Part shown: positions 21,798 through 31,764 of the stretch, one piece after another | How positions within the stretch are numbered: position 1 is the first letter of the stretch | How the letters are laid out: every line of letters starts with the position of its first letter | Source of the DNA: Pascua guehoae | Lineage: Eukaryota > Basidiomycota > Tremellomycetes > Trichosporonales > Trichosporonaceae | Length of the DNA stretch: 64,000 nt | Assembly: GCA_001600415.1 (NCBI GenBank) | Contig: BCJX01000006.1 | Coordinates: 177,983 to 241,982 of the forward strand | Direction of reading: 5' to 3' | Program-made: the position numbers and the translations under genes | The notes under the pieces: model-generated | Database searches by the model: none | Told to the model about the DNA's origin: nothing | Seen by the model: the letters and a program-made list of their open reading frames with translations, nothing else

Positions 21798-24700
21798 ATG
21801 CCGCCCCCCGTCGTCGTACACACCACCCCGCCCCTCGGCCCCCTCCCGGCCTCGGACGCCGACTCGCTCCGCCTCATCGCGACTCTGGGCCTCGCAGGCG
21901 TCGGCGCCGCCGTCCAGACGGCAGAGTGGAGTGCGAATGGTGAGTCGCGGTTCGGGAGGGTATGGTGATTGGGAGTCGGTATAGCGCCAGTGGGGGTCTG
22001 GGGATGGCGATAGTTGGCGTCGCGGGGGTGCGCAGTGGGGTAGGTGTCGGTGTCGGTGCGCCCGACATGGTTGGTGTGCGCGGTGTGGTCTTGGTCGGCT
22101 GGTCGGCGTCGGTGCGGTGTGGTCCTGGACACTCGGGGCAATGAACTCGTCGGACTCTGGGACTCGGCGGGATAGCCCCTGGCCTCCTCGACCCGACGCC
22201 GGCACTCTGCGGACTCAGCCACCACCTCGGACTCGGGACTCGGGACTTCGGGACTTCGGACTCGGGACTCGGCCTGGACTTGTCGAGAAGCGTTGGGCCT
22301 CGGACGACGGTCTCTGCCCCTCGTCGGACCCGACCTCGTCCATCTGTCCTCGACCCGCTTGACGGACGACTACCGGCCTTTGATGCGGCCCACTCGCAGC
22401 CCACTTTGTCGCGGTCGTCCGCGCCTCTCGGCGATAAATGGTCCGCTGCCAGCCCCGTATGCCGTCCTCGGGCCCTTGACACCGCCCAGCCGCCTTGCGT
22501 CGGCTCGGCCTGAGTCTTGTGGCCGTACCGCGTCCTCCGCTCCCACTCCGGGATGGGTACTCTACTTTGGCCCATCCCAGCGAGCCTCCCCAAGCCTCCC
22601 CCTTGCTGAACTTGAAGCCCCCCGTGTCTTCTCCTTCTCTCCCCCTTCCCCTTCCCTCCCGCCGCCTTCCCTCCCCNNNNNNNNNNNNNNNNNNNNNNNN
22701 NNNNNNNNNNNNNNNNNNNNNNNNNNNNNNNNNNNNNNNNNNNNNNNNNNNNNNNNNNNNNNNNNNNNNNNNNNNNNNNGGTAGGGAGTTGGTCTATGGA
22801 GTTGGGGGTTGGGAGTTGGGAGTTGGGAGTTGGGAGCTGGGAGCTGGGAGTTGGGAGTTGGGAGCTGGGAGCTGGGAGTTGGGAGGTGGGAGCTGGGAGC
22901 TGGGAGTTGGGAGCTGGGAGCTGGGAGTTGGGAGCTGGGAGCTGGGAGTTGGGAGCTGGGAGCTGGGAGTTGGGGTCTATGGAGTTGGCGGGGTTGGGGT
23001 CCATGGAGTCGGGAGTTGGGTCTATGGAGTTTGCGGTGGGAGGGCGGAGTTGGCGGGTTCGAAAGCGGCGGGGTCATTGGGGCTGGGATGACTTGGCGGC
23101 GTCGGGAAGACTGGGCGCCATTGGGGCTCTGCTGCGCCGTACGCACTACAGCCATGGCTGCGTCAGGATGCGACGCGGCTTGGGACTGGAGCGGATAACT
23201 GTCGTTGGTATGGAGAACCGGCAGCTGGGCTCTGGGGTGGTGAATGCTCGCCCTGGCTTTGCTGGCGCAGAAGCATGCGTGTGGCCGAGCTCCGCAGGCG
23301 GGCAGGTGCATTCATATCTCGCTCTTGTTATGGAGAGGATGGCTGTCGCCCGCGTGGTTCTGAACCCCTAGCCCCCTCGCCTCGCCACCCCGCCGCAGCT
23401 CAAAGCGACCTCCGTGCCCATCCCGGGCGAGACGGGGTATGGGCTGGAAGACGCCGAGGACCGCAGACTGATCCGTCGTGCGCGAAGCTTGACAGGGATT
23501 TGGGGTTGCCCTGCCTGGCAAGAGTTATCTGCCCATTGTTGGGAAGTGGACCAGCCGAACGCGGGAGCGCGCTCGGCTGGAGTACTTTGGCCATTCTCCT
23601 GCGGACATTCTCCTGCGGACATTCTCCTGCGTCCATTCTCTTGCTGCCACTCTCCTTATTCCATTCTCCTGCTGCCATCCTCCTGCCTGATTTCTGCTCG
23701 CCCGACTTCCACTCGCCCTCTAACACCCAGAACCACTCGCTCTACTCGCTGCCGCCAAACTACCCCGTGATCGCCGAGGCGCAGCTGGCGGCCCTCCAGT
23801 TCCCCATGACATTCTACGTGCCACAGCGACTACGGAGCATTGTCAAGTCGCGCCTCGAGTCTGTTGGGCTCTGGGGCCTCGGCGGCGTCAACGACGGTGG
23901 GTATAAGTTGGACTGAAAGAGTTCTTTCCACTGACACCCCGCAGGAGACTCTCAGGATGAAGACCGCAAGCGCCTCGAGGACAGCTTTGTGGTCGCGCCC
24001 GGCGGCACCAAGGCGCCGCGCGCGTGGTCGGGCTGGCGATCAGGACGCGAGGTTGCCGAGCGCAAGCGCAAGTTTGGCGAGGAGACGGTGAGACTGCCTG
24101 CCTTACATCCCACTTCCAGGGCTAGCTCTGACTTGTTAGCTGCAACAACGTGCGCGTGCCGTGTTTGAGCCGTTGGCGCGCAAGCTGGGCGAGTCGAATG
24201 CGAGGTTTTTCTATGGCAACAGGTGGGTGGTGTCTTTGGACGGCACTGGTGGCTGCATGGCCAGGTGGAATGTGGTAGTCTTCAACCTATCCGTCCCGGC
24301 GCAACAAACTAGTAGCTAACAACAGACCATGCTCGCTCGACGTTGCACTGTTTGCGCAGCTGTCGCTCGTCCTCTGTGTCGCCCTACCCAACCCGCTCCT
24401 CGCAGACCTCTTGCGCAGCGAGTTCCCCTCACTGGTGACCCACCGCGACTCGGTCGTCTCGGCTGTTTTCCCCGGGGGTTGGGCGTCGATTGAGCGTCTC
24501 TCCTCGCCCAAACCCCAGGGCATGCTCGACACTGTGCGAAATGTCCTCCCTGCGTGGGCGGGCGGGAGCTCGGGGGAGGAAGACGAGGTCGACGAGGAGC
24601 ACGTCAAGGAACAAAACGCCGAGCGCACGTTTGCGCTTGCGCGTTGGGCATGGTTTGCCGGCGCGGGAGTGGCGCTCGTGGCGTATATTGCCGTTTCTGG

Positions 24701-24863
24701 CATCATCAGTTTCGAGTTTGAGGAGGAGGACGATGACGAGGACGGGGATGATGACGAGGAAGACGAAGAGTTTGAGAAGGACGACCTGGCCTTTGATGCG
24801 TTGGGGCCCTTGCCCATCTATGACGGACGCATGCCGGTCTGGGGCGATGATGAAGAAGAGTAG
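21798..24863 (+). CDS. SAM37/metaxin-like outer-membrane sorting component (model incomplete in the middle)
   Basis: SAM37 caps beta-barrel precursors at the mitochondrial SAM complex. Exon 1 (21798-21939) encodes an N-terminal segment, [20 protein letters not shown] followed by [15 protein letters not shown], resembling the thioredoxin-like start of Sam37. The C-terminal half is clear: [17 protein letters not shown] and [11 protein letters not shown] (exon 23731-23896), then 23945-24087, then 24140-24222. The last exon is 24326-24863. The GST-C hallmark [20 protein letters not shown] is followed by a transmembrane segment and a highly acidic tail. The roughly 60-100 residues expected between exon 1 and 23731 are not recognisable. 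That interval is filled by minisatellites, a 103-bp N gap and a CTCCTGCGGACATT array. The gene may be intact with unresolved exons in the gap, or broken. Confidence 0.65.
22195..22275. repeat. GGACTCGGGACTT tandem repeats
   Basis: Units GACTCGGGACTCGG and GACTTCGGGACTTCGG repeat imperfectly in the putative SAM37 intron. Confidence 0.7.
22677..22779. other. Assembly gap (run of N)
   Basis: About 103 consecutive N between a CCCTTCC-rich flank on the left and a GGGAGTT minisatellite on the right. The flanks suggest an unresolved simple-sequence region of unknown true length. Confidence 0.97.
22785..22985 (+). repeat. GGGAGTT/GGGAGCT heptamer minisatellite
   Basis: More than 25 copies of a 7-nt unit GGGAGYT directly beside the N gap. 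A G3 run every 7 nt makes it a strong G-quadruplex candidate. The array may extend into the gap. Confidence 0.92.
23580..23700. repeat. CTCCTGC-based tandem repeats ahead of the SAM37 core exon
   Basis: Units such as TTCTCCTGCGGACA recur about seven times with drift. They lie just before acceptor CTAACACCCAG ending at 23730, so they are probably intronic. Confidence 0.7.
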
Positions 24864-25327
24864 GGGTAGGTTTGGCGCGTGGAGGGAGGCACAGTTGACG
24901 ACGATGAAGTAGAAGCAGGCGACCAGCACATAGCATCGATGCACCACTGCCACTCTGATCCGTCATACTGTCTCTGGTCTCTTGCTCCGCCGCCGAGCAC
25001 GGCTGCACGCATGTTGTTGCATTGTCTCGGCCATTGACTCGCTCCATGTCTGCCTGAGCGTGCCACCGCTGGCTGCTGGCTGCTGGCGTCGGGTGACACT
25101 GGGCCAATTCTCTAAATGTAAATGTGCCACCCACCCGCCACCATTGAATTTGCTTCCGTCCACCTGTGTCAGTCACCCACCTGGGACCCCCACCCGGCAC
25201 TCGACAATATCCACATTCAACTCAAAGGCGACATTGTTTCCAGCATCCACCTCGCATCTCGCCCGACTCGAACCACCCACACTCTACTCTTGCCTGGCGG
25301 CTCTACACCGAGACACTACTGCCGAGG
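24864..25327. other. Intergenic: SAM37 3' flank and LUC7 promoter
   Basis: No gene or notable repeat seen. The segment just before the LUC7 ATG is pyrimidine-rich, as in other leaders here. Confidence 0.5.
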
Positions 25328-26706
25328 ATGGGTAAGATGGCCGAGATGCAGCGCAAGCTGCTCGAGGTGAGTGCGGTTAAGGGGGTTGTGGGTGGAAGGA
25401 AAACGTTTGCTTACCTTGTGTCCTCTATCTTGGACTGCTGTCTTTGCGATTACTCTCCGCGCCCACTCTCTCTTGATCGATGCGCCACGGCATATAGCAA
25501 ATGATGGGCCCCGAGGCGATGGGTTTCCAGCCGCCCAACCTCGACTGGTGGGACGTAAAGGTCTGCCGCGACTACCTTTTCGGAACGTGTCTGCACGACA
25601 CGTTTAGCAACACGGTGGGTCTAGTGGAGTTATATCGAGAGGATGTTTCTAACACCCAGAAAATGGACCTGGGACCGTGTCCAAAGACGCACTCTGATCG
25701 GATTCTCAAGCAGTTTAAAGAGGCTGCCGAGGCCAACCCGTCCGACCCCCGGATTGCGGGGTTCCGGCAAGAGCACGAAAACACAATCTACCAATTCGTC
25801 GACGAGTGCGACCGGCGCATCCGGGCGTCGCAGCGCAAGCTGGAAAAGACGCCCGAGGAGAACCGCAAGACGGTCGACCTGATGAAGGAGATTGGCGAAA
25901 TCGAGCTGGCCATCCAGGGCGGCACGGAAGAAATGGAAACGCTCGGAAACGCAGGCAAGGTCGAAGAGTCGATGGAGAAGATGGCGGCCGTCGACGCGCT
26001 CAAGCAGCTCAAGACGGACAAGGAAAAGGAGCTGCAGATTCTCAACGAAAACGCCGGCGCGAGCGGACACCAAAAGCTGCGCGTGTGCGAAATCTGCGGC
26101 GCCATGCTCTCGGTCCTCGACTCGGACAAGCGTCTCGCAGACCACTTTGGCGGCAAGATGCATCTCGGATACAATGAGCTGCGCAAGATTATGGCCCAGT
26201 GGGCCGAAGACCGCATGCGCGGCGGTCCCCCCTCGGGCCTCGGTCTCGGACACGCACACGCACACACGGCACCAGCCGGTCCGCCCGCATCGGGAGCACC
26301 ACCACCCCCTCCCCTGGGCGCCGGCGCACCACCACCAGCATCCGCAGCCCGCCCCGTGGCACCCCCCTTCCCCCTCCCCGACGACCGCGACCGCGACCGC
26401 GAGCGTGAGCGTGAGCGCGAACGTGACCGCGACCGTGGCAGCGACCGGCGCGACCGCAGCGCCTCGGGCCGCGAGGCCGGCGAGTTAGTCGAGGACGCAC
26501 GCAGCGACAGGGCACGCAGCGAGCGCGGCGGCGACCGCGACCGTGACCGTGACCGTGATCGCGACCGCGACTATGCTCGCCGCAGCGACAGGTACGACGA
26601 CCGTGACCGCGACCGATACCGCGACCGCGACAGGTATGGCGACCGCGACCGCGACAGGTACAGCAGTCGGTACGACGACCGCGACCGTGACCGCAAGTAT
26701 GAGTGA
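25328..26706 (+). CDS. LUC7: U1 snRNP-associated splicing factor LUC7
   Basis: Helps U1 snRNP choose 5' splice sites. Three exons: 25328-25366, 25498-25614 and 25660-26706, giving 400 residues. The N-terminus MAEMQRKLLEQMMGPEAMG is the family start. A CCCH-type zinc finger follows (VCRDYLFGTC..., DLGPCPKTHSD). A coiled coil of about 90 residues comes next, and then the second finger (LRVCEICGAMLSV... HFGGKMHLGY). The C-terminal third is a Pro-rich spacer plus an RD/RE-type arginine-acid tail (DRDRDRERERERE), the basidiomycete counterpart of an RS domain. An in-frame ATG 9 nt downstream (25337) could also serve as start. Confidence 0.95.
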
Positions 26707-27255
26707 GTGGTGCGAGGTCGGGGGGGTGGGGGGGTGGGGATTGGGTGGAGAGGCGAGTGGTAGTGGGCCGTGGCCGTGGCCGTGACCGTGGGGCGGTGGT
26801 AATACCGTGGGCGTGGTAGTAGGTGGCGGGGCGAACTTCCAGTGTTGGGACACCTGTATGGCGTTGGCGCTGGCACGAATAGACATTCCGCCTTGCAAGG
26901 GACACCACTGACAGCAGCAGCGACGACAGGAGACGCGATGAGCGCTCGCGGTCGCCTTCCAAGCGCCGTGTAGTCTAGATGCATCTTGTACTCGTACTTT
27001 ACAACGCGGGAAGACGGCGGTTGGGGCGGAGGTAGACGGCGAGAGGGGGGGAGGGAGGAGGGCACGGAGGGGAGGGGATGAGATGGAATGAAGACTATGG
27101 CAGACAAGCAGAGGCAAGAAGAGGCGGGCGAGACGAGGAGCAGTAGAGAGACGCTTTGGATGGGGCATGCCCAGGCGGGTTCATCCACCGGCAGATCCAT
27201 CCATGCAGATGGGCACAATCGCGCGCTCTCCATCCCCAATTGCAGCTGCCCGCAC
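26707..27255. other. Intergenic between convergent LUC7 and SelO genes
   Basis: Holds both 3' flanks; includes a GTGGCCGTGGCCGTGACC-type repeat at about 26765-26795. No gene seen. Confidence 0.5.
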
Positions 27256-29983
27256 TTAACTGCTGCAGCTGCACTGGAACCCGAGCATGGACTGGGGCCC
27301 AAAGCCACACAGACGTGCGCGCTCGGCATCTTCGCCCGTCAGGCCCTCCTGCACACTCCCGTCGGGCAGCTCGCCGTACGGCTCGAAGGGGTTGGTCGCC
27401 ATCTGCGGGGTCAGTCAGCTTTCCTTCAAACTCTGGCTAGCTAGGAAACCCACGTCGAGGACACGCGCGAGCACGGCGCGCGCGGTGGGCACGTCGCCCG
27501 CGCGGATGGCATCATCCATGGCCTTGATGACGTCCTCAAGCACCCACTGCCGGAGGATGAAGCGGGGGTTGGCGGCGCGCATGGCTGCGGTCCGCGCGGC
27601 TGCGTCGGCGCCGTCCTTGTCGTGGCCGAGGCGCGCGGCGTACGTCTTGAGCCAGCGCGTAATGTCCGTCTCGGCGAGGGTGACCGAGTCGCTGGGGAGC
27701 TCGACGCAGACTGCCTTGACCCACTGGCGGGCGAATGCGGGAATGTCGGCTTCTGCCCCCGAGAAGGCACACAGGAGACGCAGCGAGGCGCCAAAGTCGC
27801 CATTGTGCGTCTTGAGGAGCGAGAGGTGGTCGCGGACGATGCGTTCGTCGCCCTCGGTCCAGCTTGAGAGGCCGAAGCGCTGGTCGTTAGCGGATGATAC
27901 GTGAAAGGGGAGCGGGTGGCTTGGGGTCGAGGTGCGGGATAGGTAAGAAGATACGAAGACGAGCGGTGGAGAGTACAAGCAGGAGACATTCTGCGGAGCA
28001 TTCAAAGGATTGCCGGGTGAAAGGGGGATAGAACAACAACCAACTAACCTTCTGCCAGCCCTTGTGCTCTTCCTCGTCGAGCGTCTTTGTCCACACGTCG
28101 TTCCAGCCATTGATTGCCTCGAGGCCCAGCTGCTCCCACCCGCGGACGTCGTCGGGGGAAACACCATCGCTCCAACCTGCCGCTGGGGCGTGGCCGTTCT
28201 TGGCCTCGTAGCCCAGAATCGGGAGGAGGGTGGACGCGAGCGAGTCAAGCGCAAAGAGCACACGGTTTGGTTGGTTGCGGTACGAGTAGAGGCCCGTGGG
28301 GTCCGAGTGGTCTGGGGTTAGGTTGGACAACTGCTGGGAGGAGAGAGCAGATGGTAGCTTGAGGGGTACAATGGGACCAGATAGGAGGAGACATTCGTCA
28401 CCCACAACCCACCCCCACTCATCCACGATAATACTCACTGCAAATGTGGTTCGAGTCCCACACGTCCATGAAAGCGTACGGCCCGTAGTCAATCGTGAGG
28501 CCCAGAACCGAAATGTTATCCGTGTTCTTGAGGGTTAGCAACCTCCGAGATGGACACTCCCTTCAACTCCTACGCACAAGGACGCCGTGCATAAACCCGT
28601 ACACCTGCCACAGCGCGGTCGTACGGGCATTGCGGCGGACGACATCAAGGAACCAGTCCTTTACGCTCCCGCCGTCGCCCATGATATCGTCCTTGACCCA
28701 GGTTGTGAGTGCACGTAGGCCCTCGAGGTTGCCCTGTCCGCCCAGCGGGCCCGACTTGTCCCCGGACTGCGTCGTCTGCCACGAGCCGCCGAGGAAGAGC
28801 TGGTGAATGCTGCGCCCGGCCTCGCCCGGGTTGAGTGCCTCAAAGTGTCCGATGCGGATAAACGACGGTGCAAGGCGCGCGACCAGGCTCGATGGCTCGG
28901 GGCCGTTCTCGCGGACCACCACCACGCCAGAGGTCAGGATGGCCAGGGAGCGCGTCGAGGGTATCCCCAGAGCAGCGACGGCTGATGTCAGAAGGAGCAA
29001 TTGGCATGGTACGTGTCTGTACAAGGCAATGTGAGAGCGTGATGAGTGAATAGGATCCGTGTGGCTCATGGCATGTCCCGCAACCCCACAATCGAGACAC
29101 CACACTCCACCTAGGCTTCAGAGCTGGACAAACCGCACTCACCCTCGCACCCAAGGTACTCCCTCACGCCCGACCGGAGCACAGCCAGCCCGTCCGCCTG
29201 ACGCGCAAACGGCGTCCTTCCCGCCCCCTTGACCTGAATTTCCGTGCGGCCCACGCCGTCCGCCTCGGTTTCAAGGAGCGAGATGGCGCGGCCGTCGCCG
29301 AGCTGCCCGGCCCACTGTCCAAACTGGTGGCCACAGTAGCGCGTCGACCAGGGCACGTACGACTCGTCGGCGGACACGAGCACCTTGCGCCCCGAGAGGA
29401 CATCGGTGAGGGCATCGCGCGCAGCGTCGGGGTCGGGGCTCGTGTCGTCTGCCGCGCCCACGTCGAGGTGGGGGAGAACGGCGGCGCGAGCTACTTCTGA
29501 TACGCCGAGGAGGACGGGGTCGAGCTTTAGGCGGTGCTTGCTGCTGCGCACCTCGAGGCCGTTCCCGGTGCCACCGCTCGTTCCGTCGATGTCGGCCTTG
29601 TCAACCGGGTCCCAGCGGCGGAGGACGTCCTCGACGTCAATGTGCCCGCCCTTTTCCGGGTCGATGCCCAGCTCAATCGCCTCGTCCTTTGTGATGCGCA
29701 GCGGCCACTCGGTCCACATTGGCATCGTCGGCGCCCACACCCCGTCTGTAGACGGTGGGAACGTCGTGGACCGCCGCTGTGCGCTCGGCTCGGGCTCGAG
29801 CGTGAGGCGCGCCAGGCGGTCCTGCAAGCGTTTCTTGGCCAGGGGCAGGTGGTGGATTGGGACGCGGGACGGTGCGTCGGTTTGCTTTGTCATTGTGCTC
29901 GAGTAATTGCGGAGAGACGAGACGAGTGGACGAGTAGAGATGATGGTGGAGCGTGTGCTGGGCAAGCGGGTGAGGGAGAGCAT
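27256..29983 (-). CDS. FMP40: Protein adenylyltransferase SelO (FMP40 type), mitochondrial
   Basis: SelO is a pseudokinase-fold enzyme that transfers AMP from ATP to protein hydroxyls in mitochondria. The first exon starts [15 protein letters not shown], a presequence, and later has [18 protein letters not shown] and [18 protein letters not shown]. Splicing gives [19 protein letters not shown]. Then come FGFMHG-type [23 protein letters not shown] (metal-binding Asn/Asp) and [15 protein letters not shown]. The C-terminal domain begins [13 protein letters not shown] and includes [15 protein letters not shown]. After a final intron the protein closes with [17 protein letters not shown]; the family's redox-active C-terminus is Cys-based here rather than Sec-based. 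Several introns were inferred. Identification is firm. Confidence 0.93.
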
Positions 29984-30299
29984 AAGCGGGAGAGATGGTC
30001 AAGTCGAGGTGGGCAGTAGTCTACGGTAGTGAGTAGGTAGGTCATGATTCATCATCACTCCACTCGCCACTAAGTAAGTACACTCTGGGTGACTGACCCC
30101 GGACCTCCACCTCCACTTTTAGCCGGCGGGCGGCGGCATCAAATAAAAGTGCCAAGTCTCCCACGGTATTTACCTCGGCCGAAATGATTTCAAGACCAGG
30201 CTGCTCGCTATCAGATACCGGGCGGGACACACGACTGAAACCTGTGGACGCCAGCAACTTTTTTTTGTCAACACCCAAAACACACCCACAATCACCACC
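29984..30299. promoter_or_regulatory. Shared bidirectional promoter region of SelO and DOHH
   Basis: A 316-bp space between two divergent start codons must hold both promoters and leaders. No specific operator is recognised. Confidence 0.5.
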
Positions 30300-31638
30300 A
30301 TGGTCGCCGTGACGCCCGAGCAGCTGACTATTCTGCGCGCGACGCTCCTGAACACGTCTGGCGCGACGCCGCTGCACGAGCGCTTCCGCGCGCTCTTCAT
30401 GCTCAAGGCCGTGGGCGGCGAGGCCGTGGTGCGCATCATTGCAGAGGGCCTCGAGGACGACTCTGCGCTCCTCAAGCACGAGCTCGCCTACGTCCTGGGC
30501 CAGCTCAAGGACCTGTCTGCCGTGCCCATTCTCGAAGCCACCCTCGTCAATGCCGACGGCAAGCACTGCGCCATGGTCCGCCACGAGGCCGCCGAGGCCC
30601 TCGGCGCCATTTCGGCAGAGTCGTCCCTCGCCACCCTCCGCAAGTACCTCGACGACCCGGCGCGCGAGGTCCGCGAGACGTGCGAGATTGCCGTCGACAA
30701 GATTGTGTTTGACCACTCGCCAGAGGGCAAGGCTCTCCGGCCAAAGTGAGTCGATTGGTCCAGAGGGCAGCCAGAGGGCTGCACCGACGTCGCATGCCCG
30801 ACGTGGCATGAGACGACGCTTGTCTGCAACACAAACGACTTGGCACGAGCGGCCGAACCGCTGGGACCGTGCTGGGTGCCCCTGCGCCGTGTCATGTCAG
30901 CATACTGCCACTCTCTCCGTGTCGGTCTTCTACATGCCCCAGGTACTACCGTTCTCTCCCGGCTCTCATGCAGCTCGGCCTGTGGGACAGCCCCAGCTCA
31001 CGCCTCACACCCTCCCCCCTCCGCCGACATCCACTAACCCCAGCCCCGACTTCCCCACGATTGACCCCGCCCCCTCGTCCTCCCGTGAGCCCATCGACAA
31101 GCTCCGCGCCGTGCTCCTCGACACGTCCAAGCCGCTCTTCAAGCGTTACCGCGCCATGTTTGCTCTGCGCGACTATGGCGGCGCGTCGCGCGAGGCGGTC
31201 CGCGCACTTGCCGACGGGTTCGGCGACTCGTCGGCCCTGTTCCGCCACGAGGTGGCCTACATTTTCGGCCAACTCTCGAGCCCCCACTCGATCCCCTCGC
31301 TCCTCCGTGTCCTTCGCGACGACAAGGAGGAGGAGATGGTCCGCCACGAGGCCGCCGAGGCGCTCGGTGGCATTGCGTCGGACGGTGCCGACGCCGACGC
31401 CGACCCCAACGACGACCCCCTCCCCGAGGGCGGCGTGCTTGCCATCCTCCGCGAGTGGGCCGTCAAGGCTGACGCGCCCGAGGTCGTCCGTGAATCGTGC
31501 CAGGTCGCCATCGACATGTACGAGTACGAAAACTCGGCAGACCAGTTCAACCCCCTCGACTCGCTCACGGCCGCAAAGTCCAACACGACCGGCATGGAGC
31601 GCTCGGCCCACGCTGCTGTTGCCGCCTTTGCGGCTTAG
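30300..31638 (+). CDS. LIA1: Deoxyhypusine hydroxylase (DOHH/Lia1)
   Basis: Hydroxylates deoxyhypusine on eIF5A, the last step of hypusine formation. Two exons, 30300-30745 and 31044-31638, give 346 residues. The protein is two sets of HEAT-like repeats, each with the His-Glu pairs that bind the di-iron centre. These are KHELAYVLG and RHEAAEALG in the first half, and RHEVAYIFG and RHEAAEALG in the second. The linker after splicing reads [14 protein letters not shown]. The acceptor CTAACCCCAG at 31034-31043 was chosen because it restores the conserved PTIDPAP linker; a nearer acceptor at about 30943 would give a frame ending in unrelated sequence. Length and layout match the family. Confidence 0.95.
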
Positions 31639-31764
31639 AAAACCCTCTGGTCTGCGACGAGAGGCAGTGGTCTAATCGACCCTTTTAACGATACCCTAGA
31701 TGTACCTGCAACATAGCAATCCATGTACCGCTGTCTGTCTGACATTCTTGTCTCTACGTGCAGT

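Noticed and set aside
22677..22779. A possible transposon or foreign insert at the N run
   Set aside because: The flanks are simple repeats, not terminal inverted or long terminal repeats; an assembly gap is enough to explain it.
21874..23004. 376-residue minus-strand frame with NSQLPAP repeats
   Set aside because: It runs through the N gap and merely translates the GGGAGYT heptamer array.
26189..27329. Minus-strand frames with Arg/His and Ser/Pro repeats opposite the LUC7 tail
   Set aside because: They mirror the RD/RE codon repeats of LUC7 and lack any independent signal.
30740..31043. An extra coding segment ([16 protein letters not shown]) using the acceptor near 30943 in DOHH
   Set aside because: It does not connect in frame to the conserved second half; splicing to 31044 restores the family linker.
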